NCBI GenBank assembly: GCA_013365365.1
Contig: JABVXU010000400.1
Span: 1-49,332, forward strand
DNA from: Cruorifilaria tuberocauda
Taxonomy: Eukaryota; Nematoda; Chromadorea; Rhabditida; Onchocercidae
DNA length: 49,332 bases
Direction of reading: 5' to 3'
Position 1 is the stretch's first letter, and each line of letters starts with the position of its first letter. This document shows, in pieces, positions 38,143-48,758 of this stretch. A program made the position numbers and the translations under genes. The notes under the pieces were generated by a model. That model was not told the origin of the DNA, ran no database searches, and saw only the letters and a program-made list of their open reading frames with translations.

Positions 38143-41100
38143 TTAAAACAAATAAGGCGAATCAACGACTGCCATACCTATAACTATCCCTCCTTTATCG
38201 ACGTCTTTGCTCTTGCTCCGAATTATATGTCCACCAACGCAGTTCTTTACGATATTCTCTGCTGGGATGTTATCAACAGCAGGTGATCCGTAAAGATAAG
38301 CATAAATCCCTAATTCTCCTACTACATCCATTAGAACCGGTCCCTGTTGTGGTCGAATCATGTAGTTCTGAAAAAGTCGTTCGAATATATCCGAATGAAA
38401 GATATTAAATTTTTTATTAATAGAAATATCTCAAATACCCCATGATTCTTTACATTTTGCAAAATTTATGATTTCACATAAATGCCTCACCAACCCGATA
38501 CGAACAATGAAATTCTTTCACCTTAACAACCATCGGGGTGATACGTTCCATAATTATATATGCTGCCATTTCATCCTTACTCATTGATTTCAATTTTTCC
38601 GCAACTTCCTTCCCATAGTAATTACCGGCTCCACCTTCCAGTTGAGGTTTCAAGACGAACTTTTCTGGATGTGCAAATGCATCCTTGAAATATATAATTA
38701 TCATTTTCGTGCTATTTTTTCTGTTTGATAGCTGGTGCTGTTACAAATTCTAACACAGAATACTTTCAAGGTTGCATCATATCCAAATACCGTTTATGTT
38801 ACGCCTTTGGGAGCAATCGCAATAAAACTAGAACGATATAATGTTATTGATTTGACCAGAAAAACTTCACTGTCAAATCAAATATGGACATTCAATTAAT
38901 TTCTGGATTATGATGTTAGACATGTGGCAACACAAAATGGCACATAATATCAAAACACTTGGAAAAGATTTATTGAAAAAATTACCTGAATTATCTCTTG
39001 CGTTTTATCATCGTCATTTTCTAGTCCCCACATACCAGCAAATGTTCCTCGAATTCTCTCACATATTCTATTATCAGTAATATACTTCTCCAAAATACCA
39101 TCTTCGGACAAAACCTGAAAAAACAAAAGCAATAATATTCTAAAAAATGACGCAGCCAGAAGATAAGAAGATGATAATCGTTACTAAATTCCACCTGCTG
39201 CACTTTTTTAGTATTTGCCAACTGTAAACCAATCCAAGGACATTTCACTGCGTCCGACAATTCAATGATACGACGAACAGTCCACTCGGTTTCCGTCGGA
39301 TAATGGCTTGGCGAGTAACCGGCTCGAAAATATACAACTGCTACGCGCCATTTGTTATCCAATACAAGATTATGATTGGTTTCGTTAATTCTTAGCCTTT
39401 AAAAAACCATAGAAGTTTAAAAGGAACTTTTTATTAGAAGGAAAAATATGCATATACAAGCACAAAACCTGTTATTACTGTACTCAATGAATTTCTTACA
39501 AGCAACAACAAACTGCAGCAAAAAACTCATATCAAATATAACAATTTTAGACCAATGTTCTAATTAGAGATGAGAAAGACCATCATTTAATTAAGTGATT
39601 ATCAAACAAGCGAAAATACTTCTAGAACAATGAAAGAGTGATATGATTCTACTGATCCTTTTTCCATTTATTTATTAATTTTCAAATAGCGGGAAAAAAA
39701 TAAGGATAAAATCATTGTTTCTATGAAATTACTATAAAATATTTGAAATTTGCATTCACCTCTTTGCACCATCAGTTAATGTGATACGAAAACATCTTGC
39801 ACTTCTTCTGCTGAGTTCATCAATACGATATTCCACATGCCTTTGATCGATTTGATTTTGATTAACATCTTCAACTATAAATACCACAATTGCTTCTGGT
39901 ACTCCATAATCATTCCTAAAATGAGTCAAATTTAAAGAGGACAATAAATTCCACTTGAAAACTTGTTAAAGAGTTCAACTAAAAATGTTTCAACTCATGT
40001 TTATCTTAAAATGGTTTTTCACTACTTCACGAATGCACAGAATATATTGGGTAGACCAAAACTCGCTTATGATACAAATTCTTAATCTAAGAAAAAGATC
40101 CTATCAAACTTTACCAAACAAATTAATAAAATTTACCACGCTTCCCAGATTCCTTTTGCAATTGTAATTGTTGGATGATTATCCAGGACTGTCTTTTCAA
40201 TAATTTTATTAGGAAGCTGAAATGTTTCCAAAATTCTTCTATGAATGCTAGAAACACGTTCTGCAAATGAACCCATGCTTGCAGATATATTGTTCACCTC
40301 AACCTGGAATTAATTTTTTCGTCAAAGTTCCTTTTAGACTTTCCATATTCATATCCAAAAATTAAAGCAAAATAAGATCTAAAATTAATTTTGTTTTAAT
40401 TAGTGTCATCATCACGATGAAAAAATGGTGAAATTGCCATTTCTAATCACTAATATCTCTATCAACCTCCTCAATAATAGCAATAAATCAAAAATAAGCA
40501 CAAAAAATAGATTCGTTAAGTGCTCTATACCTGTTTCAGAGACCGTTTCCCACAGCTATCTTCATGACACATATAATCATTTCTCTGTATTAACAATGTC
40601 TTCTTTTGGCGAAAATCTGAGTTTCGAACGGCATTTAGGATTTCCACAAGATGTCTAGAAATCTTAAAAATGTGTATTCATATAAAATATTTATAACACA
40701 ATTATAACTTCTTTTGTAAATTCTAAAAAAGAAATGTGTTAAATAAATCCATACAAAATAAGACTCAAACTTCTTTGCAATTTAAAAAGCAGCATTTACC
40801 TCGTGAAATCATCAGTTTTCACCACATCAGCGTGTGATCTGATCAAGAAGTCGAAATCCCATGATACTCGAAAATACAATATATTGAATGCCTGCAAAAA
40901 TAAATGTTTGACAGCTACAATCAATTCAAATGAATAAATATAAGATATTAATTGTGTTGAATAGAATATGTTGCAATTGAACCCATTTCAATAACTGTTT
41001 CATAACCTTAACCAGATGATTATTTCCGTTTTTCATTCAGCACTCATAATAACAGAAAAAGCAATTACTACCCGTCATTAATATAAAATCAAAACTTACA

Positions 41101-41731
41101 ACTTTTTGACTTTGAACTATTTATGAAATGTAAAATGAAAAGAGTAACTACAATTATTCACCAAATAAAAATTAAAAAACTCTCTTAGTGATTCGGTCTT
41201 TACCGTTTATTGAACTTTTATGAAAATAGTGAGTGCAGTGTAAATTTCTAGGAGTTTCCGAAAACGCATTTTTGTTTCGGATAAAAATAACATACCTGTT
41301 GTATATCTATGGCTTCCTGAAATAAGTTGCGAGGAAATGGTGAAGGGAAGAGGGCAAAGGGTGCTGTTTGACATATATCACTACGATCGATAGCTGTTAC
41401 TGTCCTTGTCACCATACCATTTGCCTGAATTTCAACATTGTATAAATACTTGTAAGATTCAAATTTCTTTCTTCTATTATCTCGTGAATTTTGGTGAATT
41501 CGGTTATTTCAGTTATCACTTTTACAAACGATATTATGTTATGTTTACATTATACATAAAAGTGATGGGATAAAAATATTAAAGAAAAATGAGCAACTAA
41601 AAATAAATATTAATACTAACATGTGACCAATCGACAGCATCTTCAACCAGTTGTTTGATCAATTTGTCATCAATGATTTCTATTTTCGGATAATATTCGA
41701 GTACGGAATCGTCTTCACTTTTGACAGGCAT
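38143..41731 (-). CDS. gss-1: Glutathione synthetase (eukaryotic type)
   Basis: Cytosolic ATP-grasp enzyme that adds glycine to gamma-glutamylcysteine, the last step of glutathione synthesis. Exons read right to left: 41731-41621, 41424-41296, 40891-40800, 40654-40531, 40303-40137, 39915-39760, 39396-39195, 39114-38986, 38683-38522, 38367-38143. All join in phase to 498 aa; animal enzymes are about 475. Landmarks are [23 protein letters not shown], split over two exons; [16 protein letters not shown] (substrate-binding ISAS); [10 protein letters not shown] with [24 protein letters not shown]; and TFAGMWGL. The glycine-rich loop [12 protein letters not shown] is near residues 383-394, and ERITP follows. 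The C-terminal alanine-rich-type loop is [18 protein letters not shown]. The G-loop reads EGGAGNYYG against the usual EGGGNNLYG, a conservative variation. MPVKSEDDS at 41731 is the only start in the first exon's frame, giving slightly longer N-terminal sequence than in mammals. Confidence 0.95.
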
Positions 41732-44361
41732 TTCATCCATTTATCTAAAACTGTTTCATTTTCAAAATTATCAATTACCAATAGATTTATATTGAATAAA
41801 AAATATCTTCGTATACTTTCTACTGTTAGGTGCAATCATCCGATTAGCTTCAAATATGTAATTTTCATCCTAACAGAATTGTTTCATATCTTTCCACCCG
41901 TTCTATCCTAATATTTTAAAAATACTATTTAATTTGAAGAGTATTTTCTGCAGAATTTTTAAAGTTAAATTTATTTTATCGTTGTAAGCTTGAAAAAAGT
42001 TCTCGAATAAACTGGAAAGAAAGAATAAAAAAACATCCTTCGCCATTTTTACGCAATCACATTATTGAACCAACCAATCGGGCAAGCAGTCATAATTTGA
42101 AAAACAATTCTCGAAAAGTGAACCATTTGAAAAATTTAATGTCTCAATAAATTTTAGAGTTCTCGACGAGCCTTAGAAGGGTAAAGCTAACAGCACTACG
42201 AAATATCACCGATATTTTCCGGGAAAAGCTTCATGTCGTATCATGCATTTGGAAAAAAGTTGGTTAATAGAATAATATATTCTATTGTAAGCGGAAATTT
42301 GATGAAATTTGAATCGTTTTAGTTTTTGTGTAGCAAAAATTTTCATCAAAATCTTTTCTCGTTATCACAGTTTCAAAAAAAGGACTGTTATATGGCTAAT
42401 TTGGTACTGTTAATTCTAATTCAGTATTTCATGGAAAGTTTCTCTCAAATAGAGAATCAGACCATATATAAGTAAGTCTATAACATAAAAATAAGTTGTA
42501 AGAAATTGAACGAATTTTTACTAATATTACCTTAAATATGTAGTAGGGATGTGAATTGTGCAAAAAAAATGTTATCAGTACTTTTTATAAATTATTTCGA
42601 ACAATTAAAATAATAATAGATGGAATGAAATTATTGAATATGAAAGATTAAACAGCTATATTTGTTATTTTATCATACATGTAGCTTATGGATGTATGAA
42701 GTTTGTTACTGCTAATTACATAGTTATTGAAATTTATCGATTTTTTATCGAAATTATTTTTAAATGACAAATTTCGAGACTTCATGATAAATGTATAGAT
42801 GAGTTTTTTTTGAAATTAGAATTATCTTTCTATAAAATTTGTAGCTATATAATATCAGCAGATTTTTTCTTACTGTTTATCAAAATTATCTTTTGCAGCA
42901 CAAACAATTCCTTGCTTGAAACAAACAGATTTTAAGATATACCAAACATATCCGGTTTATTAACAACTTATAGCGATACATGAAGAATAGGAAAAAGTCT
43001 TGAAAGGTGAAATTTGCATAAATGAAAACTAATGATTGGTAAAAAATGAATTGAATAATTCTGTTTCGTCCTTTAATGCAACATTTGTGCGAAATAATTT
43101 GTTCATTGTTATGGAAATTTTCAGTTTTGAAGTTTTGTTTCATCACTAATACTTTAACTGATAGCATACTGGGGTTTTTTTTAAATAAAAAAAGTGAATT
43201 AATGGAGGACCGTGATAAGGATTGTTTTATCATTTAAGTATTTATACTTATTCATGTTGTATTACTTATCATGATTGAAATCAACAAGGAGTAGAGAAGA
43301 AACCATTTGTATTGACAACAGAAATGTATTTATAAAATATATCAATGTTAACTGATGAAATGTTAGTATTCTAAATTCATTCGAAATTTTCGTTATTTAA
43401 TTTTTGAGAAAAAAGCCCTAAACTGTTAATGTTTGAAAACTTGTAATTTAAATAATATACTATAATAGTAAAATTATTTTCAAAATTTATTTTGAATTAT
43501 GTTAAAAAATTAGTTTAAAAATTCCAACATTTCAACTTATTAATTAAATTACTAAATTAACATATTTGGTGATAAATTGCGAAAACAGCAAACACAGAAC
43601 GATTTCAACGAAGAAGAAGCTAACCACTAAATCTTCCTGTGGCTCTTTTAGTAAATTCTCTTTTTGGTCATGTGCACTAAGTGTTGTGCTGTTTAGAAAT
43701 ATTTAATTAATAAGTTAAGACCTTGAATATAAATAACATTAATTAATAATAAACAAAATGTGTTAAGTGATGAAGTTAGTTAATTAGTTACAAATAAGAT
43801 TTGTTAAAATTTCTTTCAATAACATGCCTAAACTATTTCACGCCAAATATTAGATTAATAAGCGTAAATAAAGGTATGTAATATCTTACAAATTAAAGAT
43901 TTCTTCAGCTAATATTAGTTATCCATAAATATTTCGATCGCAATATTTTACTTTTTAAAATTTATCGCTTCTTCTCAAACATCATTCTAAATCTATTCTG
44001 TTACAAAATGATAATTTTTATCAGATAAAGAATTATCAGTAAATATCAAAATTTAATTGGATTATATTTAATTAAGAACTTGGTAATAATAAAATGCGAT
44101 TTTATATATGCTTGAATATTTTGTTATAACTAAACATACTACGCATACACAGAAATACTATACAGAGGAAATTCATTGAAAGAAGTCAACAAGAAAAGTA
44201 ATACTAAATTAAAGTAATGATAAAAGTAATACGAAAAGTAATATAAACACAAAAATCGGAACAAAATTTTCTTCATATGTGTTTTTAAAGTAAATTACTT
44301 TGCTTTTACTTAGTTCAGTCGGAAAGTAATCTTTTATTGCTATGAGCTTTCATATGCACTT
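41732..44361. other. Intergenic region with an orphan copy of zinc-finger 5' flank
   Basis: 2.6 kb between the glutathione synthetase start and the 3' end of the first zinc-finger gene. The segment at 42303-42655 is similar in the same orientation to 46978-47306, upstream of the second zinc-finger gene, but no gene follows it. The rest (42.7-44.3 kb) is AT-rich with no recognised content. A 115-codon minus ORF at 42886-43233 is not supported. Confidence 0.55.
42303..42655 (+). repeat. Diverged direct repeat, copy 1 (orphan)
   Basis: Pairs with 46978-47306. It begins GAAATTTGAATCGTTTTAG (partner GAAATTTGATTCGTTTTAG) and ends in ATTGAATATGAAAGATTAAA (partner TTCAGTATGAAAGATTAAAT). Similarity is patchy in between. 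Best read as the flank of a former third zinc-finger gene, or as a dispersed element. Confidence 0.55.
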
Positions 44362-45314
44362 TTACATGTTGTTTTTGTTTTCTCGCATCTGACAGTTAGT
44401 TGTAGGATTTTTTTTTTCACCATTATGGATTCTTAGATGAATTCTGAAATACGATGGGTCAGAGAAACTTTTACCGCATTCAGAACAGTTGTATGGCTTT
44501 TCACCGGTATGAGTTCTCAGATGAACTCTGAAGATCGACGGTCTCGAGAAATTTCTTCCACATATCGAGCAACCGTGAGGCTTTTCACCAGTATGAATTC
44601 TCGTATGACTTCGCAAATCCGATGATTTCGAGAAATTTCTCCCACATATCGAACAACCATAAGGCCTTTCACCAGTATGAATTCTCATATGAATTTTTAA
44701 ATTCGGTAATATCGAAAAATTTTTTCCGCATTCCAAACAGTGGTATGGCTTCTCACCGTTATGAATCCGTTTATGAACTCTTAAATTTGACAAATCAGCG
44801 AAACTTCTCGTGCATATCGAACAATTGTAAGGTTTTTCACCATTGTGAATTCTCAGGTGAGCTTTCAAGCCTGTTGATCTCGAGAAATTTTTCCCGCACT
44901 GTGAACAACGATGTAGCTTCTTACCGGTACGACTGCTCATCAAATATTTTTTCATCCAAATTTTTTTTTGACTAACACAGTGTAATTTTTGTTTAGCGCT
45001 TGCTCTCTGAACTGATAAATTCGATAAGTCTACTACCTGTCCTTTACCTGCTTTCTTAATTAATGAGTTGTGTGATTCCATTCGCTTTTCATTCACTTTT
45101 TGCATCGATAAATCTAACGGTTCTATTTGTTCCGTTTGTGCTTCCTGAAATTATACGAAATTCATTTTATCTTGAATTGAATTCTTTCTGAAACCTTTAA
45201 AAGTTTAATATCACCAAGACATTATGGCATTATATATTCTTAATTTATAATGAAACTTACTGTAAATTGGATGTTTAATTGGAAAAGGAAGGAGAAGAAG
45301 AGAGTAAAATACAT
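44362..45314 (-). CDS. C2H2 zinc-finger protein with hydrophobic leader exon, six fingers
   Basis: Two exons: 45314-45261 (18 codons) and 45144-44362. The 116-bp intron is in phase 0; total 278 aa. Exon 1 encodes MYFTLFFSFLFQLNIQFT, signal-peptide-like with no charge. Exon 2 opens EAQTEQIEPLDLS; PLDLS is the classical CtBP-binding motif, and a second DLS follows in VVDLSNLS. In-frame TAA lies just before the acceptor, so PLDLS is translated only if exon 1 is used. A shorter product could start at the Met right after PLDLS. Six C2H2 fingers with GEKP-type linkers follow. Helix residues are RSTGLKA, DLSNLRV, ILPNLKI, KSSDLRS, RPSIFRV and DPSYFRI. A degenerate finger end (KKYLMSSRTGKKL) precedes finger 1. 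After finger 6 a 10-A run shifts frame, cutting off a further finger whose KVHMKAH end persists in another frame. Head-to-head paralogue at 47631-48697. Confidence 0.85.
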
Positions 45315-47630
45315 ATCGATTGACTGTACGATCGTTTGCCAATTCTAAAAAATTCCAATACAATCCGGTTGTTTATAAGAAATGTTAGGGGAATAAAGGA
45401 GTAATTTCCCGAGTTATACCAGTAGATATGCCTTATTTGGAAGCTAGTATATACTCCTATTGATATTATCACTTAATTCCCTTGGTGTTTCATCAATAAT
45501 GAATGTAGGATAAATATTGGAAGCTCATGAAGATTGAGCTTGCAGAAAATTAGGAGAAAATGTGAGAAGCATGCTTAATGAAATTAAAGAAATTGAAGGC
45601 ATAAAAAAATTAAATCTCTTGGCGGTGATAGCTTTGTAAGATTTACTAGAAGTATATCTTGTCGATAGAAAAATTGAAGAAGTTAGCGATAATAGCAGAA
45701 ATAGTACCATTTGTTCTTTAAAAATTTGCTTAAAAAGGAAATTTCTTTCAGACAATGTATAAGCATATTGTATATTAACACCTAAAATAGCATATTATAA
45801 GCATATTAACGCCTAAAATGAAGCAATCATACTTTTATTATTAGCTTAGCTGGGATATTTTTCATTCAACTAACAAGCAAATTAAACTTGTAAAGGCCAT
45901 GATCGTTTCAAAGTAAAAGTTACGTAAAATAGTTAACTATCTCAATATTTTAAAATTTACTATTGCAGAAAGTTATCAATTTCAAAAAATGAATTAATTT
46001 ATTATCATGAAGATTCTGAAATCTCTTATACAATTTATAATTTTAGAAAAAAGTATAAATTTATTGAAATAAATGTAAAATAGTCGTTAATAAATAAATT
46101 TTATCAGATCGTTTAATAAGTTTTGTGATGGAAACTGTCAAAGAATGATATCACTAAATGTTATGCATAAATGAAAATGACAAATTCTGTCTAATAATTG
46201 ATAGTTAACAATGGAAAAAAATCACGATCACGACTTAATCTTTCATATTGAATAATTTCATTTCAATTATTAAATTGCATTGTAAAATATGATTTGCATA
46301 TTTTACAAAATTTCCTTTCATTTTCTCCAATCATTTCCAAACTGAATTAAATTAAAAAATAAAATTAAAATTGAACTAAATTTCTTGCATTTCTTGCTAT
46401 TTTTTGTATCATTGATTCATGTATGATTCTGAAAATAAAACAATATTTTCGATTTTTTTTTTGAAAAAATTATTTATGATAATTATTGATTACTACTTTA
46501 CTATATGGTAAGAATATTTCTCTTTATTAATGAACAATGTCTCGCTTGTTATATTTTATCCGTTTAATTGTTGAATATCCCTTAGCTAGACGTACGCGTG
46601 AATGGATATCAGCGTATCTTAACATTGTGATAATAGAAATAATGTGATAAGACAAGTAATAGAAATGATAATTAACGATGAAATGATGAAGCGCTTTTCA
46701 ATACAGATTATGAAACACGTATCCATGTAGAACAAGCAATAAAGCAAATTGAAATTGAGATAATTCACTAAATTTTATTCTACGTGGTGGCTGTCAAGAT
46801 TCAGCGCGCTTTCCAGGATTCTGGTTGGCAGAATAATGGAATTTTCTACCGGGTAGCATTACCAATCATTACCGACTTTTATCGTTATTTAGGATCACAG
46901 ATGTGCCTACAAAAGCTTCTTAGGGTTTAACTTTGATTTGAAAGATCTTAGTTTTTTTTTGCGAGTTTAATTATACAGAAATTTGATTCGTTTTAGCTTT
47001 CAAGCTGATCGAAATTTTTTTTCATTGTAATTAAAAAAAGTGTATGCAATAGCTTATGATTAGCTTCATTCTCATTTTCCATGAAAAGTTTTTCTCAAAA
47101 AAAAAGGATTCAACAACAGTCTTTCAAAACTATAAGTAAATCAATGATACTACGAAAAATGTAGAAAATTTTTACCTTTCACAAATATTAATCAATAGAA
47201 GTGAAATGAAATTGTACAAAAAATGCTATCAGTGCTTTGCATAAATTATTTATCAGAATGCAACAAAGTAATGGGAATGAATTGTTCAGTATGAAAGATT
47301 AAATAACGATTATCATCATTGTCACTATCACAGTTTCTCACTATCATCGTATTAGCATTTATAGATAGATTCTCGAAAGAGTGATCATTATTCCATGAAT
47401 TTCATTCGATAAGCACTATTTCATTTTGTTTCACAAGGAATATGAGCCTTTTTATTAATTTCGCTTGTTTTGCTATCGATACTAATATAATTAGAAATAT
47501 GTCACCTGGAAGAAATTTCTTTTTTAATTAAATTGTCAAGAAGCAGAAGTTGTTCTTTCTTATAAGCAACCATTCAATGCTTTTGTAAATTTCAATATTT
47601 TAGAATTTCCAGGAAGTTACAATCAACAAT
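45315..47630. promoter_or_regulatory. Head-to-head intergenic region of the zinc-finger pair
   Basis: 2.3 kb shared by the two divergent genes. The ~80 bp just upstream of each ATG is homologous: TTCTTATAA.CAACC, then TTTTAGAATT, then CAATCRATATGTATTTTA. Copies of a TATGAAAGATTAA block occur in opposite orientations near 46238-46268 and 47275-47306, each upstream of its own gene. A less AT-rich patch lies at 46780-46860. Minus ORFs at 45275-45472 and 45525-45755 are low-complexity and not accepted. Confidence 0.5.
46978..47306 (+). repeat. Diverged direct repeat, copy 2
   Basis: Partner of 42303-42655, lying about 330-650 bp upstream of the plus-strand zinc-finger ATG. Its 3' end carries the block ATGAAAGATTAA, also found inverted near 46238-46268. 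Confidence 0.55.
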
Positions 47631-48697
47631 ATGTATTTTACCTATTTCTCCTTGCTGTTGTTGTTCCAATTAAATATACAAATTACAGTAAGTTCATTAA
47701 AGATTAAAATAATTCAATATTGTAATACTATTTTATAAAATTAGAAAGCATTCATTTTATAATAGCAAATAGAATGAACGATTTCATATAATTTCAGGAA
47801 GCACAAACGGAACAAACCGAACCGTTAGATTTATCAATGCCAAAAATAAACAGGATAAGGATTGAATCACAAGACTCACAAGACTTAATTAAAGAGTCAG
47901 ACAAAGAACAAATTGGATCATCGAATTGGCCAATTGAAGGACCGAGCGATGTTTATCAAGAAGAAGCAAAATTAAAAAAGCATACCAGCAAAAAACCCTA
48001 CAATTGCTCGATATGCGAAAAAGCTTTCTCTCGATCGTGGAATTTGAAAGATCATCTGAGGATTCATACCGGTGAAAAGCCGTACGGTTGCTTGGAATGT
48101 GGAAGAAGTTTTGCTAAACCATCGCATTTGAAAGGTCATATGATGATTCATACAGGTGAAAAGCCATACGATTGTTCAGTATGCGGGAAAAGTTTCTATA
48201 AAGTAACACACTTGAAAGATCACCTGAGGATTCATACAGGTGAGAAGCCTTATAGTTGTTCGATATGCAAGAAAAGCTTTGCTCATTCATCATATATAAA
48301 CGTTCATATGAGGTCTCATACCGGTGAAAAGCCGTACGGTTGTTCGCAGTGCGGAAAAAGTTTTTCTAAATCATCGGATTTGAAAATTCATATGAGATCT
48401 CACACTGGTGAAAAGCCGTACGGTTGCTCGGAATGTGGAAAAAGTTTTGCTAAATCATCACGTTTGAAAGTTCACATGAAGATTCATACAGGTGATAAGC
48501 CTTATAGTTGTCCGATATGCGAGAGAAAATTCGCTCACCCATGGCATTTAAAAGATCATATGAGGTCTCACACCGGTGAAAGGCCTTATAGTTGTGCAGA
48601 ATGTGGAGATAGTTTTTCTAAATCATGGAACTTGAAAAAACATATGAGGATTCATGCCGGTGAAAAGCCGTTCGATATGCGACAAGAGCTTCGCTAG
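47631..48697 (+). CDS. C2H2 zinc-finger protein with hydrophobic leader exon, eight fingers
   Basis: Two exons, 47631-47687 (19 codons) and 47798-48697, joined in phase 0 by a 110-bp intron; 318 aa. Exon 1 encodes MYFTYFSLLLLFQLNIQIT, a leader-like hydrophobic stretch. Exon 2 opens EAQTEQTEPLDLS, identical to the paralogue at 12 of 13 residues and holding the CtBP-type PLDLS. TAA lies in frame 6 bp before the exon, so PLDLS needs exon 1. An acidic spacer is followed by eight C2H2 fingers with TGEKP linkers. Helix residues are RSWNLKD, KPSHLKG, KVTHLKD, HSSYINV, KSSDLKI, KSSRLKV, HPWHLKD and KSWNLKK. A worn finger end (LKKHTSKKP) precedes finger 1. After finger 8 the sequence appears to lack 8 bp that would encode the first Cys of finger 9. 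The frame shifts and stops at 48697, while the rest of finger 9 (SICDKSFAS, KVHNRTH) stays open in the +1 frame to TAA 48756. Location, secreted or nuclear, is not decided by sequence. Confidence 0.87.
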
Positions 48698-48758
48698 CAG
48701 AGAGATTTTAAAAGTGCATAATCGAACTCATATCGACGATCGATCCCTCTTCAATTAA
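48672..48758 (+). pseudogene. Frameshifted remnant of a ninth C2H2 finger
   Basis: Immediately after the eighth finger, the +1 frame encodes SICDKSFAS, then LKVHNRTH, then a short tail ending at TAA 48756-48758. It has the second zinc Cys and both His, but the first Cys codon is gone. Comparison with the preceding linkers suggests an 8-bp deletion at CCGT|TCG. Confidence 0.8.

Noticed and set aside
42886..43233. 115-codon minus-strand ORF near the orphan repeat
   Set aside because: Phe/Lys/Ile-rich, no motif, no related copy near the intact zinc-finger genes.
44437..44975. Plus-strand ORFs antisense to the first zinc-finger gene
   Set aside because: They are antisense reflections of the repeated finger codons; periodic composition mirrors the C2H2 array.
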